Origin: Rhizobium acidisoli
GTDB taxonomy: Bacteria; Pseudomonadota; Alphaproteobacteria; Rhizobiales; Rhizobiaceae
Direction of reading: 5' to 3'
NCBI RefSeq assembly: GCF_002531755.2
Contig: NZ_CP034998.1
Location: forward strand, 2,170,001 to 2,234,000
Length of the DNA: 64,000 bases
Part shown: piece after piece, positions 36,074 to 43,911 of the stretch
Layout of the letters: every line of letters begins with the position of its first letter
Numbering within the stretch: the stretch's first letter is position 1
Made by a program: the position numbers and the translations under genes
Notes under the pieces: generated by a model
Told to the model about the DNA's origin: nothing
The model's database searches: none
What the model saw: only the letters and a program-made list of their open reading frames with translations

Positions 36074-36973
36074 TCAGGCGGCAACCGCCTTCGCTCTCTC
36101 GGCAAAGGCGCCGCGAATGCTGTCGGCCACCGTCTCGATCGGCCCCGATACTTGCGAGGCGGTCAGCAGGCGGATATCGAAAGCGCCGAGTTCCGGCAGG
36201 CCTTCCTGCGGGCCGAGGATCGCCATGTCTTCATTGACATAGGATAGCGGCAGCGGCGCAATGGCCAGATCGGAGAGCACGGCGGCACGTTGCGCCATGG
36301 TGTGGCCGCTGAGATAGGCGACGCGATAGTGCCGTTTGTTGCGTTCGAGCTGGGAGAGCGCCTCCTGGCGCCAGATGCAGCCATCCTCCCAGATCGAGAT
36401 CGGCAGGGGATCGCGGCGATGCGCCGAACCGCACCTGGCGCCGGCCCAGACCAGCCGCTCGCGGAACACCACCTCGCCACCTGTCGGGAACGGCCGCGTC
36501 GCACAATTGATCAAGGCCAGGTCGAGCCGCTGCTCCTCCATGCGCTTTTTCAGCCCGATGCTCATGTCGATCGTCACGTCGACCATGATGCCGGGATAAC
36601 TTTCAGCGAAACTCTTCAGGATGCTTGGCAGCAGCCGCTCGCCGATATCCTCCGGCGCGCCAAGCCTGACGACACCGCTGAGCTCCGGCATGATGAAGCG
36701 TGACACAGCCTCGTTCGACAGTGCCAGGATGTTGCGGGCGTAAGACAGCAGCATCTCGCCGTGGCGGGTCAGCGATACCGAGCGGGCGTCGCGCAGAAAC
36801 AGCGTCGCGCCCAGCTGTTCCTCGAGCTTCTTGATCTGCATCGACACTGCCGAGGGCGTGCGGAAGACCGCCTCTGCGGCGGTCGAAAAATTGCCTGTCT
36901 CGGCGATGGCGACGAAGGTACGCAGCACATCGTTGTCAAGCAAAGGAATGGGACGGCGAAAGGGAAGGCTCAT
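36074..36973 (-). CDS. LysR-family transcriptional regulator
   Basis: This 299-residue regulator has an N-terminal winged HTH (LLDNDVLRTFVAIAETGNFS, TAAEAVFRTPSAVSMQIKKL) and a LysR effector-binding domain (GVVRLGAPEDIGERLLPSIL). The ATG giving MSLPFRRPIPLLDND is chosen over the longer frame, as it matches family N-termini. It is divergent from a small DUF1127-like gene, an arrangement frequent in Rhizobiaceae. Target unknown. Confidence 0.85.
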   Translation of the reverse strand: MSLPFRRPIPLLDNDVLRTFVAIAETGNFSTAAEAVFRTPSAVSMQIKKLEEQLGATLFLRDARSVSLTRHGEMLLSYARNILALSNEAVSRFIMPELSGVVRLGAPEDIGERLLPSILKSFAESYPGIMVDVTIDMSIGLKKRMEEQRLDLALINCATRPFPTGGEVVFRERLVWAGARCGSAHRRDPLPISIWEDGCIWRQEALSQLERNKRHYRVAYLSGHTMAQRAAVLSDLAIAPLPLSYVNEDMAILGPQEGLPELGAFDIRLLTASQVSGPIETVADSIRGAFAERAKAVAA

Positions 36974-37088
36974 CGTCGCATCTTTCAATTTTTCTGATTT
37001 ATAACCCCATATCATTTTGTTTGATTGAATGTCAATCGGCACTCATATTCTGGGTATCGGAGGCTAATGCAAACAAAGGACGCCGGAC

Positions 37089-37307
37089 ATGGCACAATCA
37101 AGCACATGGAATATCGTACAGGCTCTTTCCGCATTCAAGTCGCGCCGGCGCAGGGATGCGAACCACGAACATGCGTTGCGGGAATTGAAGCGATTTCCGT
37201 CGCACCTGATGGCGGATTGCCAGCGTGAAATGGAGTTGCCGCTTGTGAACAGGGCCGCTTGGCCGAAGCGGGCGCTGAGGATCGTGGAATCACCGAGCCG
37301 CGCATAA
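37089..37307 (+). CDS. Small DUF1127-like protein
   Basis: The 72-residue protein contains ALRELKRFPSHLMADCQREM, which fits the DUF1127 pattern (REL, a helix and a terminal conserved block), though divergent. AAAGGA precedes the ATG. It is divergent from the LysR gene, which supports it being expressed. DUF1127 proteins are small RNA- or phosphate-related regulators in some alpha-proteobacteria; no role is assigned here. Confidence 0.5.
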   Translation: MAQSSTWNIVQALSAFKSRRRRDANHEHALRELKRFPSHLMADCQREMELPLVNRAAWPKRALRIVESPSRA

Positions 37308-37469
37308 AGCGCGTTCGCCAGCGCCGCTTTTTTCAGACGCGCAAAAGACACGGCAGCGCTTTCAATATGTCGCAGGTTCTGACTTGGTCTGCGCACGGTC
37401 CTGCTGAACAGGAGCCGCAGGGACCGTTCCCCAATTCGTCGGCGTGCATAAAGCCGACCGTGGAGTCGC

Positions 37470-38078
37470 CTACATCCCGCCGAGCAGCTTGAAGGCGATG
37501 ATCCACATGGTGAAAGCGACGAGCGTTTCCAGCATCCGCCAGGACGAAGGCTTCGAGAAGATCGGCCGCAGCCATGTCGCGCCATATCCGAGGGAGAAGA
37601 AGAACAGGAAAGAACCCGTCACCGCGCCTGCGGCAAACGAAGCCTGCTCACCGGGATAACGCGTCGAGATCGTGCCGAGCAGCACGACCGTATCGAGATA
37701 GACATGTGGATTGAGCCAGGTGAGCGCGAGGCAGGTCGCAAGCGTCTGGCGAAAGCTCGAAGTCTTGGCCTCCGCCGCCGAGAGGGTAGCGGATGACCGA
37801 AGGGCGGAATAGAGGCTCTTGGCGCCATACCAGGCGAGAAACGCCGCTCCTCCATAACGCATGACCGGATCGAGCCAGGGCATGAACCGGGCGATCTGCT
37901 GCAGGCTGGTCACGCCGAGCACGATCAGCACGGCATCGGAGAGCGCGCAGGCAAGGCAGACGGCGAAGACATGTTCATTGCGCAGACCCTGGCGCAGGAT
38001 GAAAGCATTCTGCGCGCCGATCGCGACAATCAGGCTGAGGCCCATCATCAGGCCGGTGACATAGATCGAAAAATTCAT
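37470..38078 (-). CDS. argO: LysE/ArgO-family amino-acid exporter
   Basis: The 202-residue inner-membrane protein with six hydrophobic helices exports basic amino acids. The LysE signature GLSLIVAIGAQNAFILRQGL is near the N-terminus, TWLNPHVYLDTVVLLG is the second conserved block and GAVTGSFLFFFSLGYGA the third. The ATG giving MNFSIYVTGLMMG is chosen. It is divergent from an ArgP/LysG-type regulator across 100 bp containing repeated AATTAG-like boxes, the classical exporter-regulator pair. Confidence 0.88.
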   Translation of the reverse strand: MNFSIYVTGLMMGLSLIVAIGAQNAFILRQGLRNEHVFAVCLACALSDAVLIVLGVTSLQQIARFMPWLDPVMRYGGAAFLAWYGAKSLYSALRSSATLSAAEAKTSSFRQTLATCLALTWLNPHVYLDTVVLLGTISTRYPGEQASFAAGAVTGSFLFFFSLGYGATWLRPIFSKPSSWRMLETLVAFTMWIIAFKLLGGM

Positions 38079-38177
38079 CGCTCCGGCGAACACCTTCACT
38101 TCGGTGACGGTGTGGTATCGCCATTTCGCGAATTAGGCTAGTTAATCCAAATTAGCCCAATTAAGCGAAACTAATCC
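38079..38177. promoter_or_regulatory. Divergent argO/argP control region
   Basis: The AT-rich stretch 38130-38175 contains spaced repeats of AATTAG/TTAAT type (GCGAATTAGGC, CCAAATTAGCCC, CCAATTAAGCG), likely sites for the LysR-type regulator. Confidence 0.5.
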
Positions 38178-39071
38178 ATGCTCGATTATCCAGCCCTCCG
38201 CGCCGTCGCAACCGTCGTCCAGACCGGCAGCTTTGAACGCGCCGCCGCCATCCTCAACGTCACGCCTTCGGCGATTTCGCAGCGCGTGAAGCAACTTGAA
38301 GAGCGTCTCGGCACCGTGCTCATCGTCAGAGGCACGCCCTGCTCGGCAACGGAAAAGGGAGAATGGCTCTGTCGTCACATGGAGAATGTTGGCATGTTGG
38401 AGGCCGAACTCCTCGGGCAGTTGCCGGCGCTCGTCGATCCCGACGAGCCGCACCAGCGGGTCACCCTTCAGATCGCAACCAATGCCGATAGTCTCGGAAC
38501 GTGGTTCGTCGAGGCGATGGCGAATTTCGCGAAAAACGCGTCCTACCTCCTGAACATCGCCGTCGACGACCAGGATCACACCGCCGAATGGCTTGAGCGC
38601 GGACGGGTGATCGCCGCCGTCACCAGCCTGGAAAAGCCGATCAGGGGATGCCGTCGCTTCGAACTCGGCGTTCTCCGCTATCACGCCACGGCAAGCCCCG
38701 ATTTTGTTGCGCGCAACTTTCCTGATGGCGTCACCGCCGAAGCGATCCGCAATGCGCCGACGCTGACCTTCAATCAGAAAGACAGGTTGCAGAGCGGCTG
38801 GATAAGGCAGACCTTCGGACACGATCTCGACCACCCCACCCACTGGCTGCCCTCGACGCAAAGCTTCGTCGAGGCCGCCCTTTCGGGCATGGGCTGGGGA
38901 ATGAACCCGACCCAGCTGACCCGCGAACATTTCGCCTCAGGCCGGCTGGTGGAACTCGTTCCCGGTACACCGCTGGATATTCCACTCTATTGGCAGATCA
39001 ACCGCCTCGCCGCCGATCGCCTGGCGGAGCTGACGCGCGAAGTCGTCACGGTGGCGAAGCGCCGCCTCTAG
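38178..39071 (+). CDS. argP: ArgP/LysG-type LysR regulator of the exporter
   Basis: This 297-residue regulator starts with the family N-terminus MLDYPALRAVATVVQTGSFE and HTH AAAILNVTPSAISQRVKQLE. Its effector domain is of IciA/ArgP type (VTLQIATNADSLGTWF, PTHWLPSTQSFVEAALSGMG). It should activate argO in response to basic amino acids or dipeptides. The function rests on family and on the divergent LysE-type gene. Confidence 0.87.
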   Translation: MLDYPALRAVATVVQTGSFERAAAILNVTPSAISQRVKQLEERLGTVLIVRGTPCSATEKGEWLCRHMENVGMLEAELLGQLPALVDPDEPHQRVTLQIATNADSLGTWFVEAMANFAKNASYLLNIAVDDQDHTAEWLERGRVIAAVTSLEKPIRGCRRFELGVLRYHATASPDFVARNFPDGVTAEAIRNAPTLTFNQKDRLQSGWIRQTFGHDLDHPTHWLPSTQSFVEAALSGMGWGMNPTQLTREHFASGRLVELVPGTPLDIPLYWQINRLAADRLAELTREVVTVAKRRL

Positions 39072-39077
39072 TTGCGA

Positions 39078-39437
39078 TCAAACATAAGCCGTGCGGCTGC
39101 CGAACTCGCTGGTCTCGTCGAAATTCTTCGTGCCGATACGGTCGCTTTCGCCGGAGAGCTCCTGCGGAGCCTCAGCGGCTGGCTTCGATGCGGCAGACGC
39201 CTCGGTCTTACTGCTCTCGGACGCTTCGAGCTTGGCAATCTTGGCTTCCAGCGTCTCGATGGATTTTTCGATCGTGGCCTTCTCTTTCTCGTCCTGTGTC
39301 TGCGACAGGGCTGCCTGCTTTTCGGCAAGCTGCGCCTCGAGAGAAGCAAGTTGATCCGATGAGCTGGAAGACGAGGTTGAAGCGGCTGAACTCAAAATGG
39401 TGGATGCAGAACTGGAAATTGCGCTGACCATGAGCAT
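39078..39437 (-). CDS. Small Ser-rich coiled-coil protein
   Basis: The roughly 119-residue product has a Ser/Ala-rich N-terminus and a clear coiled coil (DQLASLEAQLAEKQAALSQT, continuing with IEKSIETLEAKIAKLEASES) before a disordered C-terminus. An ATG at 39431 is an alternative start; upstream residues of the open frame look non-coding. The family is not recognised. It converges on argP with only 6 bp between stops. Confidence 0.55.
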   Translation of the reverse strand: MLMVSAISSSASTILSSAASTSSSSSSDQLASLEAQLAEKQAALSQTQDEKEKATIEKSIETLEAKIAKLEASESSKTEASAASKPAAEAPQELSGESDRIGTKNFDETSEFGSRTAYV

Positions 39438-39569
39438 GACTTTCGATGATGGAATGTCACCTTCTAGGTCACGATTGGTAAATGCCTCATAAATAAAGTA
39501 CCAAACAGTACCATTTTTATAACAATAATTGCGTTTCGCTGAATCCGGCACTGCTTGGACTATCGCGTC

Positions 39570-40052
39570 CTACGCGATAGCAATGATCTCCAGCTCCTGG
39601 CCGCCGGTCTCCACTACATCGCCGACAGCCTTGCCCATCAGCAACCGCGCCACCGGCGAGACATAGGAAATCGATCCTGCCTTGGGATCGGCCTCGTCCT
39701 CGCCGACGATCCGATAGGTCTGCACCCGCCCGTCGTCACGGCTGAAGGTCACCGTGCTGCCGAAGGCAACAGTGTCGGTTGACGCAGGATCGGCCATGAG
39801 CTGGGCGGTGCGCAGCCTTGCCGCGAGATAGCGCAGATCGCGCAAGGGACCTGCTGCCTGCCGCCGCCGTTCGTTCACGTCTTCTATGGTGCTCGCTGTA
39901 TCATAAGCCTCGCGCGCCTGCTGGAACTGCAATTCCAGAGCCTTCAGCCCAGCCTCCGTGACCAGGTTCAGATGCGGCGAAACCGGACGATCGGGCAGCA
40001 GGGTTTCCGAAGCAGTTTCGAAACTCTCTTCCTTGGTGAAGGCGACGGCCAA
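39570..40052 (-). CDS. GreA/GreB-family transcription elongation factor
   Basis: The 160-residue protein has a short N-terminal coiled coil (TEAGLKALELQFQQAREAYD) and a C-terminal Gre FKBP-like domain (DTVAFGSTVTFSRDDGRVQT, SYVSPVARLLMGKAVGDVVE). The coiled coil is shorter than in canonical GreA, so it may be a Gre-like accessory (Rnk/GreA paralogue) binding the RNA polymerase secondary channel. The DxxE acidic tip is less clear. Confidence 0.8.
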   Translation of the reverse strand: MAVAFTKEESFETASETLLPDRPVSPHLNLVTEAGLKALELQFQQAREAYDTASTIEDVNERRRQAAGPLRDLRYLAARLRTAQLMADPASTDTVAFGSTVTFSRDDGRVQTYRIVGEDEADPKAGSISYVSPVARLLMGKAVGDVVETGGQELEIIAIA

Positions 40053-40286
40053 TTCTATCCTCCGTTTAGGGCGCAGTGCCCTTTAGTTGACGGGCGAACC
40101 GCCCATATTTGAAACCATACATACACCGGCTGCAGCCGAACCGCCAATCTCGGGCTGTCGGCGACGACGCCGGCAACGGAGAGCGTCCTGCGCCGCATGG
40201 CGTTTAGACCCATAATGCATTGAGGCCGAGGAGGATCGAATGCCCGGCGAGCAGCGAAAAGGCCGCGATAAAGTCTGGAGCGAAAT

Positions 40287-41006
40287 ATGCCCTCGTTCCT
40301 GACGGACGCCATGCCGCTGGCCCCGAGCTGGTGGGATATCGCCGCACGCATCGGACTGACGGTGATTGCCGGCGGCCTTATCGGCCTCGACCGCGAGCGC
40401 GGCGGCCATGCCGCGGGCTTCAGGACCACGATCCTGGTGGCGCTGGCCGCCTGCATTGCAATGGTCCAGGCGAACCTGCTTCTATCGACCTACGGAAAAA
40501 CGCTGAGTTTCTTCACGCAGATGGACGTGCTGCGTTTTCCCCTCGGCGTCCTCACAGGCGTCGGCTTCATCGGCGGCGGAGCAATCCTCAGGCGCGGCGA
40601 CATGATGACCGGCGTCACCACGGCGGCAACCCTGTGGTTCATGACGGTCGTCGGCCTCTGTTTCGGCGGCGGCCAGATCGTCACCGGCACGGTGGCAACC
40701 ATCGTTGCGTTCATCGTGCTGTCGCCGCTGAAACGCCTGGACAGCTGGCTGCGGTGCGAACGCAAGGCGACACTCGTCGTCTACGGCTCGAGTTCCGATA
40801 TTCCCGACCTGTCAGCTGTGCTGGACTCTCTTGAATGCAGCGCATTGTTCGTTTCGCTGGGACAGACCGAAGATGGCCGCATCGGCGTGACGTTCGAATT
40901 GCGCTGGCTGGCGAAAGATCCGGATGCATCAGCACGCGCAATTCTTTTCGCCGTCTGCGAGACGTACGAGGTCGCGAATTTCTCGATGCATTCGACGACA
41001 ACGTGA
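40287..41006 (+). CDS. mgtC: MgtC/SapB-family membrane protein
   Basis: This 239-residue protein has an MgtC domain with the hallmark IAGGLIGLDRERGGHAAGFR and RFPLGVLTGVGFIGGGAILR, plus helices in TTAATLWFMTVVGLCFGGGQ. An ACT-like C-terminal domain follows (about 160-239). MgtC proteins aid growth at low Mg2+ and modulate F-ATPase; rhizobial function is inferred. The ATG at 40287 is used. Confidence 0.87.
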   Translation: MPSFLTDAMPLAPSWWDIAARIGLTVIAGGLIGLDRERGGHAAGFRTTILVALAACIAMVQANLLLSTYGKTLSFFTQMDVLRFPLGVLTGVGFIGGGAILRRGDMMTGVTTAATLWFMTVVGLCFGGGQIVTGTVATIVAFIVLSPLKRLDSWLRCERKATLVVYGSSSDIPDLSAVLDSLECSALFVSLGQTEDGRIGVTFELRWLAKDPDASARAILFAVCETYEVANFSMHSTTT

Positions 41007-41044
41007 ACCGGACGGCGCCACAGTCGCTGCCGCTGTTCTTCAAC

Positions 41045-41230
41045 CTATTTCGAGGCGTGCTCCGGTTTACCCTTTCTTTTGGTGGATGCGAACTCCTCGA
41101 GCTGCTTCTCGCTCATGGATTCCTCCATCTGCTTCGAGGCACCCTTGAGTTCCTTCTTGGGCGTTTCGCCCCGCTTGGCCGACAGTGCGGCACCCGCCGC
41201 CTTCTGCTGGGCCTTGGACTTGGCTGGCAT
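41045..41230 (-). CDS. Small basic protein (DUF3008-type)
   Basis: The 61-residue Lys/Ala-rich, disordered protein (MPAKSKAQQKAAGAALSAKR, LKGASKQMEESMSEKQLEEF) matches the DUF3008 pattern. It belongs to a run of three small minus-strand genes that look like general-stress proteins. Function unknown. Confidence 0.75.
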   Translation of the reverse strand: MPAKSKAQQKAAGAALSAKRGETPKKELKGASKQMEESMSEKQLEEFASTKRKGKPEHASK

Positions 41231-41262
41231 ATCGATCTCCTTCTCGTTGGGATCAGCAGCCC

Positions 41263-41472
41263 TTAAAGCTTCCTCAGTTCATCCGGCTTGTGTGCGGCGC
41301 GTTTTCCCGATTTGTCGCTCTCGACGATATATTGCGGTTCCGCCGCCGACGCTTTCACCTTGTGACCTTTGATCTTTGTGGGGCTGGCCTGCTTCTTCAC
41401 CACCTTGCCTTCGGTCGCTCCCTGGCTGGTATCCCAGCTTACTTCGTCGCCCCTCTTCAAATGTTTGGACAT
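41263..41472 (-). CDS. DUF2945 (hypervirulence-associated TUDOR-like) protein
   Basis: The 69-residue protein starts MSKHLKRGDEVSWDTSQGAT and continues GKVVKKQASPTKIKGHKVKA, ending HKPDELRKL. This is the complete DUF2945 pattern (small SH3/Tudor-like barrel). The ATG at 41472 is the family start; upstream frame is non-coding. Likely stress-induced along with its neighbours. Confidence 0.82.
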   Translation of the reverse strand: MSKHLKRGDEVSWDTSQGATEGKVVKKQASPTKIKGHKVKASAAEPQYIVESDKSGKRAAHKPDELRKL

Positions 41473-41524
41473 GTGTATTCCCTTTGACGATGGGGCTGCG
41501 GCCGAAGCCGCAGCCGACCGCTCG

Positions 41525-41758
41525 TCAGTTGATGGTGGCCCACTGGCTGCGGACATCCCTGGCGTTCTTCGACAGGTGAACATGTGCGTCGACGTGATCG
41601 ACCCAATCGATCGGGATCAGGTGGTGTTTGCCGTCTTCCGAGTCGGTCTTCGTCAGCTTTATGCGGGTGGGACCGTCGAGATGATCGACCGTCCCCATAT
41701 GAGTGCCGTCGGCAGCCCGCACTTCCATATGTTCTCGGATCTGGTCTGCGGAAATCAT
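41525..41758 (-). CDS. DUF2171 (PRC-barrel-like) protein
   Basis: The 77-residue protein starts MISADQIREHMEVRAADGTH and has GTVDHLDGPTRIKLTKTDSE and HHLIPIDWVDHVDAHVHLSK, the DUF2171 pattern. An AAAGGAGGAAACG ribosome site precedes the ATG at 41758. It is the last recognisable core gene before the Tn7-like module and so may mark the insertion neighbourhood. Confidence 0.82.
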   Translation of the reverse strand: MISADQIREHMEVRAADGTHMGTVDHLDGPTRIKLTKTDSEDGKHHLIPIDWVDHVDAHVHLSKNARDVRSQWATIN

Positions 41759-41942
41759 CGTTTCCTCCTTTGCGTCATTGTCAGCTACGAAGCGGCAACG
41801 AGGTGGAGCGGACTTAGTTCCGAGCCGCCTCTCTGTGCCTCGATTTCGCATTTTGCACCCCCGCAAAGGTCTATGGCCGGAAAAATTTGTTGATTCCCGA
41901 AATGGAAATTATTTTGATTCCTCGCGCTGAACGCTGCGAACG
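41759..41942. other. Junction between core genes and the Tn7-like module
   Basis: This 184-bp stretch changes from GC-rich to AT-rich. A possible transposon end begins TGTTGATTCCCGAAATGG at 41889, with TTGATTCC repeated at 41890-41897 and 41914-41921. No matching inverted end was found in the window, so the assignment is tentative. Confidence 0.35.
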
Positions 41943-43670
41943 CTAGGATCGGAACGCCCTCAAATAGGCCTCAGCCTCCTCCCTTTCGTAGAGCCTGACC
42001 TCTGGCACAATGCGACGCAGGCCAGAGCTATCGAGGTCCCGCCCCAGAAAATTCGGGAATTGCGGCATGCCTTTGACGAGAAGATGGGTCTTTATGTCCT
42101 GAAAGGTCATGTAGCGCTCCTGCAGTTCCCACAAGATGTTAAGGGTAAGCCTGCCAGGAGGGATCACGCCCGCGCCTCGCAAAATCGCTCGCGAGGTGCG
42201 CATCATTCGAAAGTAGAATAGCAAGTCGTCGATAGATATCTCGGTGTCGGGGCTAAGGGTCGACCCGCGTGACTGACAGATTTTTCTCACTCGGGCTTCG
42301 TCCGTGGTGAACAAGCATTTTGAGAACCAGTTGCTGTTTCCCTTGGAAGGCTGCCACCTTACTTTGATTTCGCCGTTGAGGATGGCTGCGAAGACATGTG
42401 CCCAGGGATGCTTTGAACTCCGAGAGGCATGCACCAACTCAAAGATAGGTAGGCCTTTCGCTTCTGCCGATGGATTCTCTTTGAAAGACTCGATGTTGAG
42501 CAGCGGCGCGTTCGCGGGTGCGCCCAGCAGCAGCCCGAGCGACCGGTCCGGGCATTGGACGGACCCAATCTGGTATAAATTCAGCACCTCGCATAATGGC
42601 AGCCCCAATGCCTTGCCCTGCAATTTCACGGCTTTTGGATAGAAAATCGGGGGATGGTCAACTTGCGCAATGCTCGTGCTCGGATAATGAAAACGCACTC
42701 GTTTCCCTTTTCCGAAGAGAATGTTTAGTTCCTTTCTCAGAAACCATCTCAGGTCCTTGAAATTCCGCGGAATGCTCGCAACCAGCGGATGTGTTTTTGA
42801 GCGGCGGCAATTTGTAACCCTGCTGTCTTCGATAGAGATCGCCATATCGAGGAACCCATTTGGCCAGTTGAGGACACTGTTGGCGGCCCCGAGGATGAAA
42901 GTGTGCGGGATGATGTAGTTTTCCCCCAGTTTGGTGTCCTTGCGACCCGTCGCCTGCAAATTTAACAGTTTTGCAGACTCGACTATCAGCGTGAACAATT
43001 CTCCCCGAGAGAACTGTCTCAAACTGTCATCGACATTCCACTCCCTCGAGCGATCTGCGCAAGGATCAATGAGCGAAAGGAAGAACTGGAGCGCCGCCTC
43101 ATCGGCGATGTCTACGTTTGATGTTTCAAGCTCTCGCAGATCCGCGCCGCAATAGTTGCAAAACGCTAGTGCTGCGGTCCTCTCGAAAGTGAGACGTACT
43201 CCGCAGCTACATTGATCTACGAGCTTCTCGCGATTTTCCGGGTCGAAAGAAAAACATCGAAGACTCCAAATCGCCTTCTGGTACCCTTTTTGCTTCAGGT
43301 GAGCCGGTGATATTTTCCGGGTACGACCCAAGATGAAGGGCGATATCTTCGCACCGAAGAAGTTGACCGGTCCGGGTTCGCGTCCGTACAGGAGTTCCAG
43401 AATTCTTTCTTCTTTCACGCCTAGAATCTTCCCGATAGCCACCGCGTCAATAGTCCGCGCCGTCATAGCACTGTGCGACCATTGGGTATTTTCGGCATAA
43501 CCCAGCATGAGATTGACCACTCGCATTCCGCTGAAGCCATTTTCAAACGTAGCCCTCATGAGTAAGTCCGGGACGCCTTCACCAGGTCTTGGCTCTATAG
43601 GGAATGCGTAAGAAGGTATGTCCATCTGACTGGACACCAGCTCATTGGTTTCCAAGAAAAACTTGTTCAC
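41943..43670 (-). CDS. TniQ/TnsD-like target-selection protein 2
   Basis: The 575-residue protein has an N-terminal TniQ domain (FPIEPRPGEGVPDLLMRATF) and a zinc ribbon CSCGVRLTFERTAALAFCNYC. A long C-terminal region, as in TnsD, probably recognises DNA. It should link TnsC to a specific target site. GTG at 43670 is chosen because GAAGGAG precedes it at ideal spacing; the frame is open to 43706. It lies at the outer left edge of the module and is clearly divergent in sequence from the other TniQ, so the two probably serve different targets. Confidence 0.82.
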   Translation of the reverse strand: MNKFFLETNELVSSQMDIPSYAFPIEPRPGEGVPDLLMRATFENGFSGMRVVNLMLGYAENTQWSHSAMTARTIDAVAIGKILGVKEERILELLYGREPGPVNFFGAKISPFILGRTRKISPAHLKQKGYQKAIWSLRCFSFDPENREKLVDQCSCGVRLTFERTAALAFCNYCGADLRELETSNVDIADEAALQFFLSLIDPCADRSREWNVDDSLRQFSRGELFTLIVESAKLLNLQATGRKDTKLGENYIIPHTFILGAANSVLNWPNGFLDMAISIEDSRVTNCRRSKTHPLVASIPRNFKDLRWFLRKELNILFGKGKRVRFHYPSTSIAQVDHPPIFYPKAVKLQGKALGLPLCEVLNLYQIGSVQCPDRSLGLLLGAPANAPLLNIESFKENPSAEAKGLPIFELVHASRSSKHPWAHVFAAILNGEIKVRWQPSKGNSNWFSKCLFTTDEARVRKICQSRGSTLSPDTEISIDDLLFYFRMMRTSRAILRGAGVIPPGRLTLNILWELQERYMTFQDIKTHLLVKGMPQFPNFLGRDLDSSGLRRIVPEVRLYEREEAEAYLRAFRS

Positions 43671-43911
43671 AGCGTCTCCTTCAGGAAAAGCGTTCACGCC
43701 CGCCACTTGATCGTGATACTGATGCGAAACGACGATTTGCCGGGGATCGCCCTCCCCGGTCGGATTAGGTTTGGAAATGGCTCGCTTAGCGGTAATGCCT
43801 CGAACGCCAGTACGGCCCTGACCTCGAATTCGGTTTGCGACTCGAACAGGCTAATCGATAAGGTAGTGAAAACGTGGATTTGCAACTCACAACAAGCGTC
43901 AGATCGCTAAG
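43671..43911. other. Gap between the two tniQ genes
   Basis: Apart from the ribosome site of tniQ2 (43672-43684), this 241-bp stretch holds no gene. A GCCGGGGATCGCCCTCCCCGG hairpin-like segment near 43740-43762 may be a terminator or attenuator separating expression of the two TniQ proteins. Confidence 0.35.
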
